A DNA stretch of 64,000 bases, taken from NCBI RefSeq assembly GCF_025938155.1, contig NZ_JAPCZG010000002.1, positions 372,001 to 436,000 on the forward strand, written 5' to 3'. The stretch comes from Novosphingobium sp. KCTC 2891. GTDB lineage: Bacteria; Pseudomonadota; Alphaproteobacteria; Sphingomonadales; Sphingomonadaceae. The position numbers and the translations under genes were made by a program. Position 1 is the first letter of the stretch; each line of letters opens with the position of its first letter. Positions 46,471-55,869 of the stretch are shown here, piece after piece. The notes under the pieces were generated by a model. It saw nothing but the letters and a program-made list of their open reading frames with translations. It ran no database searches and had not been told where the DNA came from.

Positions 46471-48075
46471 GTGTTCGGGCCAAGGGATCAGATGACGGCA
46501 CCTGCCGGCGCGACGTTCGGTCGCGCCCGGCCGGGTGCGCCCGCCGCACGCCGCGCGCCGATCCTGCCCTCCTCCGCCGCTGCCGAACCGTCGCCTGCAC
46601 CTGCGCCGCGCGCCGTGCGCCCGGCCTTGCGCACGCTCGACCACCCGCTCGCGCGGCGCTGGGATGCGGTGTGCCGCCGCATCGAAGGCTGGGCGCGGCG
46701 CAGCGATCTTGCGCCCGATCTGGCCGAGGACGTGGGCAGCCTGCGCTGGTTTCGCGGGCTGGGCACACTGCTGGCGCTGGGACTGGCGGCGGCAAGCTGC
46801 TGGCCCGCGTTCACGCCGCTCCAGGCCGCGCCTCTGGCCCCGCTCGATGAGGGCGCGCAGAAGGAATTTCGCGTCCAGTCGCTGCGGCCCTTCGTGGCCG
46901 GTGGCAGCAGCGGGCGCCACTATGCGGCGAGCGACCTGGTCATCAGGCTCGATTCGGCCCCCGAACGGCCGACCATCCAGCTGACCGCCACGTTGGGCGA
47001 AAACGACAGCGTGCCACGGATGCTGCAACGTGCCGGCGTGGGCGTGGGTGATGCCGAGCAGGCCGCCGCCGCGATCAATTCGGCGGTCGCGCTGACGCAG
47101 ATCGCGCCCGGTACGCGCTTCGAGATCACGCTGGGCGAGCGCACCAGCCCGGCGCAGCCCCGTCCGCTCGATGCCATCCATGTCCGCCCCCGTTTCGACC
47201 TGGCGCTGGCGATCGACCGGCGCGGGGGCGGGCTGGCGCTGGCACGGCTGCCCATTGCGGTCGATACCTCACCGCTGCGGCTGCGCGGCATCGTCGGGGC
47301 CAGCCTCTACCGCTCTGCGCGCGCGGCCGGCGCCGCTCCGGACACGGTGCAGGACTATCTGCGCACCATCGACCAGTATCTGCCGTTCGAGGAGATCAGC
47401 CCGACCGACGAGTTCGATCTCGTCGTTTCCTACAAGCGCGCGGCCGATGGCGAAGGGCAGGAGGGCGAACTGCTCTATGCCGGCATCGTGCGCGAGGGGA
47501 AGCCGCGCCTGCAATTGCTGCGCTGGGGACCGGACGGCGCGTTCCTTTCGCAGCAGGCGCTGAACGGCGAGCAGAGCACCGACAGCGGGGTGCTCGGCGC
47601 GCCGGTGGCGGGGCGGATCACGTCGAGCTTCGGCCTGCGCCGGCATCCGATCCTCGGCTTCGTGCGGATGCACGCGGGGATAGACTTTGCCGCGGCATGG
47701 GGATCGCCGGTCTATGCGGTGACCGATGGCCGCGTCTCTTTCGCCGGCTGGCATGGCGGGCACGGCAACTACGTGCGGCTGGATCACGGCGGCGGCATCG
47801 GCACCGGCTATGGCCACATGAGCCGCATCGCGGTTTCACCGGGCATGGCGGTGCGGCGCGGGCAGGTGATCGGCTATGTCGGTTCGACCGGGCTTTCGAC
47901 CGGCCCGCACCTGCACTACGAGCTTTATCGTGGCGGCCAGGCGGTCGATCCGGGTTCCGTGCGCATGGTCGCGCACCGGCAGGCGGTCGATCCGGGGCAG
48001 GTGGCTGCATTCCAGGCGAAGCTGCGGCAGATGCTGTCGCTCAAGCCCGGCACGCCCAACGGGGTGCTGCGCTGA
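46471..48075 (+). CDS. M23-family peptidoglycan endopeptidase with N-terminal membrane anchor
   Basis: A 534-residue LytM/M23 protein. It starts at a GTG with AGAAGAGGGA upstream, has a Pro/Ala-rich cytosolic N-terminus, one hydrophobic segment near residues 98-115, a long periplasmic part (including an OapA/LysM-like TATLGENDSVPRMLQRAGV stretch) and the zinc peptidase domain from about 385: HPILGFVRMHAGIDFAA supplies His and Asp, HLHYE near residue 483 the catalytic His pair. Likely a DD-endopeptidase in cell-wall growth or division. Confidence 0.88.
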   Translation: MFGPRDQMTAPAGATFGRARPGAPAARRAPILPSSAAAEPSPAPAPRAVRPALRTLDHPLARRWDAVCRRIEGWARRSDLAPDLAEDVGSLRWFRGLGTLLALGLAAASCWPAFTPLQAAPLAPLDEGAQKEFRVQSLRPFVAGGSSGRHYAASDLVIRLDSAPERPTIQLTATLGENDSVPRMLQRAGVGVGDAEQAAAAINSAVALTQIAPGTRFEITLGERTSPAQPRPLDAIHVRPRFDLALAIDRRGGGLALARLPIAVDTSPLRLRGIVGASLYRSARAAGAAPDTVQDYLRTIDQYLPFEEISPTDEFDLVVSYKRAADGEGQEGELLYAGIVREGKPRLQLLRWGPDGAFLSQQALNGEQSTDSGVLGAPVAGRITSSFGLRRHPILGFVRMHAGIDFAAAWGSPVYAVTDGRVSFAGWHGGHGNYVRLDHGGGIGTGYGHMSRIAVSPGMAVRRGQVIGYVGSTGLSTGPHLHYELYRGGQAVDPGSVRMVAHRQAVDPGQVAAFQAKLRQMLSLKPGTPNGVLR

Positions 48076-48163
48076 ATGCACTTGCGCGGCGCGCAAGCGG
48101 CTTGCGATCTTTGCGCCTGCCGACTCATTGCGGCGCGCCCATGCGAAGCCTAGGAAGCAGGGC

Positions 48164-49159
48164 ATGACCAGTTCCTATCCGATGATCCGCCTGCGCCGCA
48201 CGCGCGCCACCGCCTGGAGCCGCGCGATGCACCGCGAGGTTCTCGTCACCCCGGCCGACCTGATCTGGCCGCTGTTCGTCACAGAGGGCGTAGGCGTGGA
48301 AGATCCCATCGCCTCGCTGCCCGGCGTGTCGCGCTGGTCCGTGGACGGCATCGTTGCGCGGGCGAAGGAAGCGGTCGCGGCGGGCATTCCCTGCCTTGCC
48401 CTGTTTCCCAACACCCAGCCCGAACGGCGCAGCGAGGACGGGCGCGAGGCGCTCAACCCCGACAACCTGATGTGCCGCGCGATCCGCGCGATCAAGCAGG
48501 CCTGCGGCGACGACATCGGCGTGCTGACCGACGTGGCGCTCGATCCCTACACCAGCCACGGGCAGGACGGGCTGATCGACGAGCACGGCTATGTCCTGAA
48601 CGACGCCACGGTCGAGGTGCTGGTGGGCCAGAGCCTGAACCAGGCGGCAGCGGGGGCGGACATCATCGCCCCGTCCGACATGATGGACGGCCGCATCGCC
48701 GCGATCCGCGAGGCGCTGGAGGGCGAAGGCCACGTCAACGTCCAGATCATGTCCTATGCCGCCAAGTATGCCTCTGCCTTCTATGGCCCGTTCCGGGATG
48801 CGGTTGGCTCGCGCGGGCTGCTCAAGGGCAACAAGAAGACCTACCAGATGGATCCCGGCAACGCCGAGGAAGCGCTGCGCGAGGTCGAACTGGACCTGGC
48901 CGAAGGCGCGGACAGCGTGATGGTGAAGCCGGGCCTGCCCTATCTCGACATCGCGGTGCGCGTGAAGCAGGCTTTCGGCGTGCCGGTCTTCGCCTACCAG
49001 GTGAGCGGCGAATACGCGATGATCGAGGCGGCCGTGGCCGCCGGCGCGGCGGACCGCGATGCGATGGTGCTGGAAACGCTGCTGGCGTTCAAGCGCGCGG
49101 GCTGTTCGGGCGTGCTGACCTACCACGCGCTCCATGCCGCGCGCCTGATGGGGGCGTGA
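48164..49159 (+). CDS. hemB: Delta-aminolevulinic acid dehydratase (porphobilinogen synthase)
   Basis: Condenses two 5-aminolevulinates to porphobilinogen in heme synthesis. The 331-residue protein carries the Schiff-base Lys255 in SVMVKPGLPYLD, the second-site lysines in LLKGNKKTYQMDPGN, and PSDMMDGRI. The metal-binding segment reads LTDVALDPYTSHGQDG, with Asp in place of the zinc cysteines, the Mg-dependent type common in alphaproteobacteria. AGGAAGC precedes the ATG. The stop overlaps the next gene's GTG. Confidence 0.94.
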   Translation: MTSSYPMIRLRRTRATAWSRAMHREVLVTPADLIWPLFVTEGVGVEDPIASLPGVSRWSVDGIVARAKEAVAAGIPCLALFPNTQPERRSEDGREALNPDNLMCRAIRAIKQACGDDIGVLTDVALDPYTSHGQDGLIDEHGYVLNDATVEVLVGQSLNQAAAGADIIAPSDMMDGRIAAIREALEGEGHVNVQIMSYAAKYASAFYGPFRDAVGSRGLLKGNKKTYQMDPGNAEEALREVELDLAEGADSVMVKPGLPYLDIAVRVKQAFGVPVFAYQVSGEYAMIEAAVAAGAADRDAMVLETLLAFKRAGCSGVLTYHALHAARLMGA

Positions 49160-49701
49160 GCTTCCGACTGGAAACGGCGCGGCTGGCGCTGCGCGCATGG
49201 CGCGCGGAAGATGCCGCACCGTTCCTGGCCATGTGCTGCGATCCGCGCGTGATGGAATTCCTCGGCTTCCTGCAAGGCCCGGCCGATATCGACGCCGCGC
49301 TGGCCCGGCAGGCCGGGTTTCAGGACCGCCACGGCTATTGCTTCTGGGCGGTCGAACGCCGCGAGGACAGCGCGTTCCTCGGCTTCTGCGGATTGAAGCC
49401 CGGGGCGGAGGGAACGCCGCTCGAAGGCCGGATCGAGATCGGCTGGCGGCTGGCGCACCATGCCTGGGGGCAGGGTTATGCGCGCGAGGCGGCGCGGGCC
49501 AGTCTCGACTGGGGTTTTCAAGAGCTGCCGGCAGAAGCGATCTGGGCCATGACCGTGCCGGGCAATGTCCGTTCGTGGGGCCTGATGGAGCGGCTGGGGA
49601 TGCGCCGGGTGCGCGATCTGGACTTCGATCATCCGGCCCTGGCCGAAAGCGATCCGCTGCGGCCGCACATCGTCTATGTCGCGGACCGGACAAGAGATTG
49701 A
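49156..49701 (+). CDS. GNAT-family N-acetyltransferase (RimJ/RimL-like)
   Basis: A 181-residue Acetyltransf_3-type GNAT. It has LETARLALRAWRAEDAAPF at the start, RIEIGWRLAHHAWGQGYAREAARASLDW (acetyl-CoA motif A, with the pyrophosphate loop GQGYA) and the TVPGNVRSWGLMERLGM motif B. It begins with GTG within the hemB stop (GTGA). The acceptor (ribosomal protein N-terminus, antibiotic or metabolite) cannot be told. Confidence 0.86.
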   Translation: MSFRLETARLALRAWRAEDAAPFLAMCCDPRVMEFLGFLQGPADIDAALARQAGFQDRHGYCFWAVERREDSAFLGFCGLKPGAEGTPLEGRIEIGWRLAHHAWGQGYAREAARASLDWGFQELPAEAIWAMTVPGNVRSWGLMERLGMRRVRDLDFDHPALAESDPLRPHIVYVADRTRD

Positions 49702-49717
49702 GGGGAGAGGATTATCC

Positions 49718-50293
49718 ATGCGTCATGACGTCACCATCGCGGCCATCCACGGCAAGGCTCCGCGCATTCACGACAGCGCGTTCATCGCGCCGGGGTGCCG
49801 GATCATCGGCGATGTCGAGATCGGGCCGGACGTGTCCATCTGGTACAACTGCGTGATCCGCGCCGACGTGAACCGCGTGGTGATCGGTGCGCGCAGCAAC
49901 ATCCAGGACGGCACCGTGATCCACTGCGACAGCCCGGAGCCGAAGCATCCGCAGGGATTTCCCACGATCATCGGCGAGGATGTGCTGGTGGGCCACATCG
50001 CCATGATCCACGGCTGCACGATCGAGGATCGCGGCTTCGTGGGCCTTTCCACCACCGTGATGAACGGCTGCGTGATCGAAAGCGACGGGATGCTGGCGGC
50101 GGGCGCGCTGCTCACGCCCAACAAGCGCATCGGGGCGCGCCAACTGTGGGGCGGCCGCCCCGCTGCCTATATGCGCGACCTGACCGACGAGGCCATCGCC
50201 GGGATGCGCGCGGGCGTGGCGCACTATGTCGAGAACGGGCGCGCCCACAAGGCGGCGCTGGAAGCCGCGGCCCTTGGCGCGGCCCAAGGCTGA
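49718..50293 (+). CDS. Gamma-class carbonic anhydrase-like hexapeptide protein
   Basis: A 191-residue left-handed beta-helix protein of the YrdA/PaaY group. Hexapeptide repeats run from about residue 20 to 140. Three histidines in the positions of the zinc site are visible in VIHCD, VGHIAMIHGC. The protein LWGGRPAAYMRDLTDEA end helix is typical. The ATG at 49718 follows GGGGAGAGG. Carbonic anhydrase activity is known for some but not all family members. Confidence 0.86.
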   Translation: MRHDVTIAAIHGKAPRIHDSAFIAPGCRIIGDVEIGPDVSIWYNCVIRADVNRVVIGARSNIQDGTVIHCDSPEPKHPQGFPTIIGEDVLVGHIAMIHGCTIEDRGFVGLSTTVMNGCVIESDGMLAAGALLTPNKRIGARQLWGGRPAAYMRDLTDEAIAGMRAGVAHYVENGRAHKAALEAAALGAAQG

Positions 50294-50561
50294 CCTGCCG
50301 CCTGCCGAGGCGCTGCGTGCACTGGTCGACGGCGAAGGTCGGCTGGCGGTGCGCGTGACGCCCGGTGCGCGCGTGGAGGGAATCGCCATCGAGGACGGCC
50401 GCGTGGCGGTGAAAGTGCGGGCCAAGCCGGAGGACGGCAAGGCCACCGACGCCGTGCTCGCGCTCGTGGCGCAGGCGCTGGGGGTGGCCGCTTCAAAAGT
50501 GGAATTGTTGCGCGGCGCAACTTCGCGCGAAAAGCTGCTGCGCGTGCCGCCAGCCGCCTGA
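50274..50561 (+). CDS. DUF167 (YggU-like) family protein
   Basis: A small protein of about 95 residues from a TTG at 50274 that overlaps the end of the carbonic anhydrase gene by 20 bases. The DUF167 core is clear: GRLAVRVTPGARVEGI, VAVKVRAKPEDGKATDAVLALVA, and VELLRGATSREKLLRV. Function unknown; the family is ancient and structurally alpha/beta. The start is uncertain because no ATG is present in frame. Confidence 0.8.
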   Translation: MARPKADLPPAEALRALVDGEGRLAVRVTPGARVEGIAIEDGRVAVKVRAKPEDGKATDAVLALVAQALGVAASKVELLRGATSREKLLRVPPAA

Positions 50562-50659
50562 AACCTGCCCCATCCTGACTGCGGTTTCCGATTGTTTGAC
50601 GAGGTTACGTGCCGGCGCGGGATGCGTAGGGTCGGTGCAAACTCGTTGAAAGGATGCTC

Positions 50660-51409
50660 ATGACTCAGGTGCTCTCCGGCAAGACCGCGCTCGTCACCGG
50701 TGGTTCGCGCGGGATCGGCCGCGCGGTGGCGCTGCGGCTGGCGCAGGACGGCGCGCGCGTGGCGGTGAATTATCGCAGCGACAAGGCCGCCGCCGATGCC
50801 GTGGTGGCCGAGATCGTCGCCAGCGGCGGCGCGGCGTTCGCGCTCTGCGCCGATGTGGGCGCGCTCGATGCCATCGACGCGATGTTCGCCGCCTTCGATG
50901 CCCAGGCGGACGGGCTGGACATCCTGATCAACAACGCAGGCATCGGTTCGATGGCGACCCTTGCCGAAACCGACGAAGCGAGCTTCGACCGACAGATGCA
51001 GGTCAACGCGAAGGGGCCGTTCTTCGTCACCCGCGCCGCGCTGCCGCGTCTCCGCGATGGCGGGCGCATCGTCAACGTCTCGTCGATGGTGGCCCAGGTC
51101 GCCTACCCCTCGTGCATCGCCTATGCGATGAGCAAGGCCGCGATCAATCACTTCACGGTGTCGCTGGCGGCGGAACTGGGCGCGCGCGGGATCACCGTCA
51201 ACGCGGTGACGCCGGGCGCGACGATCACCGATTTCGCGCCTGACCTGTTCAACGATCCGGCCATGGTCGAAGCACTGGCCGGCATGGCCGCGCTGGGCCG
51301 CGTGGGCCAGCCGGTGGACGTGGCGCGCGTGATCGCGATGCTGGTCGGTCCCGATGCGGCCTGGGTCACCGGGCAGGTGATCGAAGCCTCGGGCGGGATG
51401 CACCTCTAG
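50660..51409 (+). CDS. Short-chain dehydrogenase/reductase (FabG-like)
   Basis: NAD(P)-dependent SDR of 249 residues with the Rossmann loop TGGSRGIGRAVAL near residue 14, NNAGIGS, the catalytic Ser in VSSMVA, and Tyr/Lys in YAMSK. NYRSD after strand 2 fits NADP preference. It resembles 3-oxoacyl-ACP reductases but stands alone. The ATG at 50660 has AAAGGA seven bases upstream; the in-frame ATG two codons earlier is too close to it. Confidence 0.87.
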   Translation: MTQVLSGKTALVTGGSRGIGRAVALRLAQDGARVAVNYRSDKAAADAVVAEIVASGGAAFALCADVGALDAIDAMFAAFDAQADGLDILINNAGIGSMATLAETDEASFDRQMQVNAKGPFFVTRAALPRLRDGGRIVNVSSMVAQVAYPSCIAYAMSKAAINHFTVSLAAELGARGITVNAVTPGATITDFAPDLFNDPAMVEALAGMAALGRVGQPVDVARVIAMLVGPDAAWVTGQVIEASGGMHL

Positions 51410-52044
51410 GAATCCGAGGGAAGCCGCAGCGCCACGGGGATCATCGCGAAAGCCCAGAGCGCGGCGATCCACAGGCAGCCCATCGGCAGCCGGTCCTGCA
51501 GCGCGGCGCCCAGCACGGCGCCCGCCAGCAGGCCGGCCCAGAGCAGCCCCCACAGCATCCAGCCGGGACGGGCGCGCCCGGTGATGTGCAGCGCCAGCCC
51601 CTGCCCCAGCTTGACCAGCGCGCCGGTCATGTAGGTGAGCCCGATGGCCACTTCGCCGTCGCGCTGGAAGGTGTTGTTGATCGCCCCCATTGCCATGACC
51701 ATGGCGCCCAGCATCAGGTTGGGCATTCCTGCAGCCCGCGCCGCGGCGGCGGCGAGCAGGAGCAGCGCCACCAGCAGCAGCAGCGCGGGCTTGCGCCAAG
51801 TGCCGGCGCGCAGGACCACGAGCGCGCCGATGGCAACACCGGCAATGAACCCCAGGATCAGCAGCAGCGGGGCCAGCGCCCGCGCCGGATCGGTGCCGAG
51901 CGCAACCGCCAGCCGCGTGGTGTTGCCCGACATGAACGAGACGAAATAGCCGCTGGCCGACAGGAAGCCGACCGCATCGACGAAACCGGCAAGGCCGGCA
52001 AGGCAGATGGCGAAGCGCCGGCGGGCACGGTCGTGGTGCAGCAT
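51406..52044 (-). CDS. DUF1275 (YoaK-like) membrane protein
   Basis: A 212-residue protein with about six hydrophobic helices and the family signature GFVDAVGFLSASGYFVSFMSGNTTRLA near residues 20-46, plus MAMGAINNTFQ and TYMTGALVKLGQGL. YoaK-like proteins are of unknown function; a transport role has been suggested. It ends four bases inside the convergent SDR gene. Confidence 0.85.
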   Translation of the reverse strand: MLHHDRARRRFAICLAGLAGFVDAVGFLSASGYFVSFMSGNTTRLAVALGTDPARALAPLLLILGFIAGVAIGALVVLRAGTWRKPALLLLVALLLLAAAAARAAGMPNLMLGAMVMAMGAINNTFQRDGEVAIGLTYMTGALVKLGQGLALHITGRARPGWMLWGLLWAGLLAGAVLGAALQDRLPMGCLWIAALWAFAMIPVALRLPSDS

Positions 52045-52102
52045 GAACGAAGCCTAGCGCCTGCCGCCGGCGCCGTCACGGCCGGCGGCGCGCGCCTGCG
52101 GA

Positions 52103-52516
52103 TCAGCCCTTGGCCATGCCCCGTGCCATGTTGGCCAGAACGTCGGCCATGGTGCTCGCGATGTCGCGGTCGGGCACATCGGTATCGGCGATGGCGCGGT
52201 GCATCGCTTCGGCCCACTGGCCGGCGGTGCGGTTGTCGATGGCGAAAGGCGAATGCATCGAGACCATGCACTTGCCCGGATTGGCATTGAACCAATCACG
52301 CGGGCCGCCGGCCCAGCCCGCCAGGAACGAGGGCAGCGAGGCGCGCATCGGCGACAGATCGGGCGCGTGCATCGCGCGCAGTTCTGCATAGGCCGGGTCG
52401 CTGTCCATGAGATCATAGAAGCGGTCGGTGATCCGGCGCAGCACACCGTGGCCGCCCATGCGCTCGAAAGGGCTGCGCGGGGCGTCCGTGGTGGCATTTG
52501 CGGCTTCGGTGGCCAA
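52103..52516 (-). CDS. Truncated hemoglobin (group II type)
   Basis: A 137-residue 2-on-2 globin. It shows the Gly-rich entry MGGHGVLRRITDRFYDLMDSDP (helix B with FY), SFLAGWAGGP and the proximal-side MVSMHSPFAIDN with QWAEAMHRAI (Trp G8), features of the trHbO/group II class that bind O2 or NO. No associated reductase gene. The ATG at 52516 gives a short non-conserved head. Confidence 0.85.
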   Translation of the reverse strand: MATEAANATTDAPRSPFERMGGHGVLRRITDRFYDLMDSDPAYAELRAMHAPDLSPMRASLPSFLAGWAGGPRDWFNANPGKCMVSMHSPFAIDNRTAGQWAEAMHRAIADTDVPDRDIASTMADVLANMARGMAKG

Positions 52517-52596
52517 GGCTTTGATCTCCCGGAAAAGTATTCTTCGAGGATCGGCTTTAGAGGCCCGCGCGACCAGAAGAATTGATCTGCGTCAAT

Positions 52597-54198
52597 TTAC
52601 GCGGGATCGGTGATCATGCCTTTCAGCGTGGCCAGCCGGTCCGCCTCGTGCGCGGGCTTGTCGGCACGGATGCGGGCGATGCGGGGGAAGCGCATGGCCA
52701 CGCCCGACTTGTGGCGCTTGCTGGCGTGGACGGAATCGAACGCGACCTCCAGCACCAGTGATTTGTCCGTCTCGCGCACAGGGCCGAAGCGGCCCACGGT
52801 GTGCTGGCGCACATGGCTGTCCAGCCATTTCAGCTCGGCATCGGTGAACCCGAAATAGGCCTTGCCCACTGGCAGCAGCTCCGCGCCGGCATCGGGATCG
52901 CCGTTCCAGCAGCCGAAGGTGAAGTCGGAATAGAACGACGAGCGCTTGCCGCTGCCGCGCTGGGCATACATCAGCACACAATCGACCAGCAGCGGGTCGC
53001 GCTTCCACTTGTACCACAGCCCGGTGCGCCGCCCGGCGACATAGGGTGCATCGCGCCGCTTGAGCATGACTCCCTCGATCGCCTCGTCGCGCGCGCGGCC
53101 GCGGATTTCCGCCAGCTCCGCCATGTCGCGCGCAGGAATTACCTGCGACAGGTCGAACCGTTCGCCATCCAGCCGCGGGACCAGCGCTTCCAGCCGCGCG
53201 CGGCGCTGCTCCCACGCCCATTCGCGCACGTCCTCGCCCGCCTCGATCAGCACGTCGTAGAGCCGCACGAAGGCGGGGTAGTCGGCCAGCATCTTGCGGC
53301 CCGGCGCCTTGCGTCCCAGCCGCTGTTGCAGCGCGTTGAAGCTGGCCGCGCCGCCCTGTTCCCCGCCCTGGTGGCTGCCGCGCACCAGCAGTTCGCCGTC
53401 GAGCACTGCCGGCACATCGAGCGCGGCGGCGATTTCGGGGAAGCTGGCGGAAATGTCGTCGCCGCTGCGCGAAAAGACGCGGCTTTGCCCGTTCACGTGG
53501 ACGAGCTGGACGCGGATGCCGTCCCATTTCCATTCGGCGGCATAGTCCGACAGGCTGACTTCCACGTCCTCCAGCGGATGCGCGAGCATGAAGGGCCGGA
53601 ACAGCGGGAGCAGGTCGGTGCGCGGCGGGGGCGCCGCGCCGCTCGCCCAGTCGAACAGCGGCCGGTAGGGCGGCGCCTGTCCGTGCCAGTATTCCTCCAC
53701 TTCATCGACGGACACGCCAAAGGCCTGTGCGAAGGCCACTTTGGCGAGCCGGGCGGAAATGCCGATCCGCATCGCCCCGGTGGCCAGCTTGAGCAGCGCG
53801 TAGCGGCCATTGGCGTCGAGCCGGTCGAGCATGCCGGCGAGAATGCCCTGCGCCGTCAGGCGCGTGGCGTGGTGGAGTGTTTCGACCACTTCGGTCACGC
53901 CCGGCGGCGGCAGGATCACGCCCTGCGGTTCGGGCCAGAGCAGGCTGGCGGTCTCTGCCGTATCGCCCACGTAATCGCGGGAAAGCGTCCAGAGCACTTC
54001 GTCCACCCGTTCCGCCATCAGCGCGCGCACGGTGCCGGCTTTCACCGCCGGAAAGTCCAGCCCGCCGGTCAGCGCCGCCAGCGCCCAGCCGCGATCGGGA
54101 TCGGGCGTCTCTTGCAAGTAGCGCGCGATCAGCCCCAGCTTGGCCGTGCGCGAACGGGTATAGACCAGCGCATCGAGGAGGGCGGCAAAGCGCTCCAT
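52597..54198 (-). CDS. ATP-dependent DNA ligase (LigB/C-like, ligase-exonuclease pair)
   Basis: A 533-residue ligase. Helical DNA-binding N-terminal domain (to about 200), adenylation domain with motif I nucleophile Lys224 in EWKWDGIRVQ, motif III-like FPEIAAALDVPAVLDGELLV, motif IV region EGVMLKRRDAPY and motif V WYKWKRDPLLVDCVL, then an OB domain ending with VAMRFPRIARIR. The start codon overlaps the stop of the MBL exonuclease (ATGA). This pairing is known from DNA-repair clusters that often also hold an Lhr-type helicase and a phosphoesterase; neither is next to it. Confidence 0.92.
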   Translation of the reverse strand: MERFAALLDALVYTRSRTAKLGLIARYLQETPDPDRGWALAALTGGLDFPAVKAGTVRALMAERVDEVLWTLSRDYVGDTAETASLLWPEPQGVILPPPGVTEVVETLHHATRLTAQGILAGMLDRLDANGRYALLKLATGAMRIGISARLAKVAFAQAFGVSVDEVEEYWHGQAPPYRPLFDWASGAAPPPRTDLLPLFRPFMLAHPLEDVEVSLSDYAAEWKWDGIRVQLVHVNGQSRVFSRSGDDISASFPEIAAALDVPAVLDGELLVRGSHQGGEQGGAASFNALQQRLGRKAPGRKMLADYPAFVRLYDVLIEAGEDVREWAWEQRRARLEALVPRLDGERFDLSQVIPARDMAELAEIRGRARDEAIEGVMLKRRDAPYVAGRRTGLWYKWKRDPLLVDCVLMYAQRGSGKRSSFYSDFTFGCWNGDPDAGAELLPVGKAYFGFTDAELKWLDSHVRQHTVGRFGPVRETDKSLVLEVAFDSVHASKRHKSGVAMRFPRIARIRADKPAHEADRLATLKGMITDPA

Positions 54199-55214
54199 CA
54201 GTCGTCCTCGTCCTCATAGCCGACCAGCGCCAGCGCGCGGGCGCGACGCTGGTTGAGCTGACACCAGCGCAGCAGCGCTTCCTCGCGGCCATGAGTGATC
54301 CAGGTTTCGTGCGGGTTCACGTCCTCGATGGTCGCGGTCAGCTCGTCCCAGTCTGCATGGTCGGAGATGACCAGCGGGAGTTCGACATTGCGCTGCCGCG
54401 CGCGCTGGCGGACGCGCATCCAGCCTGACGCCATGGCGGCAATCGGATCGGGCAGGCGGCGGCTCCAGCGGTCGCTGAGCGCCGAGGGCGGGCACACCAC
54501 GATCTGCCCCTGAAGCGCCGCCTTGGTGCTGTCGGCCACCGGCCGCAGGTCGCCCAGATCCACGCCGTGTTCCTGATAGAGCCGGCACATCCGCTCCATC
54601 GCGCCGTGAAGATGGATCGGCGCGTGGTAGCCGGCTGCGCGCAGTTCGGCGATCACGCGCTGCGCCTTGCCCAGCGCATAGGCGCCCACCAGAACGCAGC
54701 GTTCTGGATGGCCGTGCAGGGCGGCGAGCAGCTTGCCGATCTCCTCCGCGATGGGCGGGTGCCGGAACACGGGCAGGCCGAAAGTCGCCTCGGTGATGAA
54801 CACGTCGCAGGGAATGGGCGTGAACGGAGGGCAGGTGGGATCGGCCCGGCGCTTGTAGTCGCCCGTCACCACAACGCGTTCGCCGGCGTGTTCCAGCAGG
54901 ATCTGCGCGGAACCGAGCACGTGCCCGGCAGGGTAGAACGTGGCGCGCACGTCGCCGGGCAGCGCCAGCGTCTCGCCATAGCCGACCGGGGCGGCGCGCA
55001 CCGCGCTGTCCGCCTCCATGCCGTAGCGCACCTGCATGATCGCCAGTGTTTCCGGCGTGGCGATGGTGCGGCCGTGCCCGCCGCGCGCATGATCGGCGTG
55101 GCCATGCGTGACCAGCGCGGTCGCCACCGGGCGCGCGGGGTCGATCCACGCGTCCGCGGGCACGATCCGGATGCCCATCGGCTCTGGGCGGATCCACGCG
55201 AAGTCTGCTGCCAT
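54198..55214 (-). CDS. Ligase-associated MBL-fold DNA exonuclease
   Basis: A 338-residue beta-CASP-like nuclease. The metal motif THGHADHARGGH has His37, His39, Asp41 and His42; further ligands are in AGHVLGSAQ, VVTGDYKRR and SDHADWDEL. It is presumed to trim DNA ends before sealing by the coupled ligase. The ATG at 55214 is preferred; another ATG four codons upstream is possible. Confidence 0.9.
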   Translation of the reverse strand: MAADFAWIRPEPMGIRIVPADAWIDPARPVATALVTHGHADHARGGHGRTIATPETLAIMQVRYGMEADSAVRAAPVGYGETLALPGDVRATFYPAGHVLGSAQILLEHAGERVVVTGDYKRRADPTCPPFTPIPCDVFITEATFGLPVFRHPPIAEEIGKLLAALHGHPERCVLVGAYALGKAQRVIAELRAAGYHAPIHLHGAMERMCRLYQEHGVDLGDLRPVADSTKAALQGQIVVCPPSALSDRWSRRLPDPIAAMASGWMRVRQRARQRNVELPLVISDHADWDELTATIEDVNPHETWITHGREEALLRWCQLNQRRARALALVGYEDEDD

Positions 55215-55327
55215 GATGCCGATCAATGGCGCCAGCGGGCGATTCGTTCCACCACGGGTGTCAGCCCGGGTTCAGGTCTGCCCTTTAGGGTAGCGGCTTC
55301 CGATCCACTGCCAGGGAGACCGCGATC

Positions 55328-55852
55328 GTGCTGCGAGCGAAAGGCCCCATCGTGCCGTTGATGGCCGCTGCACTGGCATTGGTTGGCGGCTGCCGGCAGA
55401 AGGAAACCGGTCCCGAAGCGGGCGCCAGCGCCACCGCGCCGGTCGTGGCGGCAACCCCTGCGCCCGTCACGCGGATGTCGCCTGCGCAAAACCCGCTGAC
55501 CGATTTCGTCCGCCTCGACGCCGATCGCGACGGCCGCGTGTCCAGCGCCGAATATGCGCAGGCCAACCAGGCGCTGTTTGACCGGATCGACATGGAGCAC
55601 GACGGCAACCTCGGCCCCGGCGAACTGGACGCGGCGGTGACGGCGCTGGGCGGGGTGGACGGGCTGACCACGCCGCACCTGCTGGCGCTGGCGGATACCG
55701 ATCACGACGGCAAGCTGACTCTGGCGGAATGGATGGCTTTTGCCAACGCGCGCTTCACCCGCATCGACGTGAACGGCGATGGCTTCATCGACCGCGCCGA
55801 ATGGGATGCCCCGCAACCCGCCCCTTCCGCCGGGCCGGACGCCCTGCCGTAA
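55328..55852 (+). CDS. EF-hand calcium-binding lipoprotein
   Basis: A 174-residue protein starting with GTG. The N-terminus is a lipoprotein signal with a good lipobox VGGC (Cys22). The mature part has EF-hand loops: DADRDGRVSSAE, MEHDGNLGPGE (one residue variant), DTDHDGKLTLAE and DVNGDGFIDRAE. Four loops suggest two EF-hand pairs with calcium binding in the periplasm or at the outer membrane. Function unknown. Confidence 0.82.
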   Translation: MLRAKGPIVPLMAAALALVGGCRQKETGPEAGASATAPVVAATPAPVTRMSPAQNPLTDFVRLDADRDGRVSSAEYAQANQALFDRIDMEHDGNLGPGELDAAVTALGGVDGLTTPHLLALADTDHDGKLTLAEWMAFANARFTRIDVNGDGFIDRAEWDAPQPAPSAGPDALP

Positions 55853-55869
55853 CCGGACCCTTGCACGAG

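Noticed and set aside
50562-50659. Possible small gene between DUF167 and the SDR
   Set aside because: The gap is short, has no start with a ribosome site other than that of the SDR, and no family resemblance.
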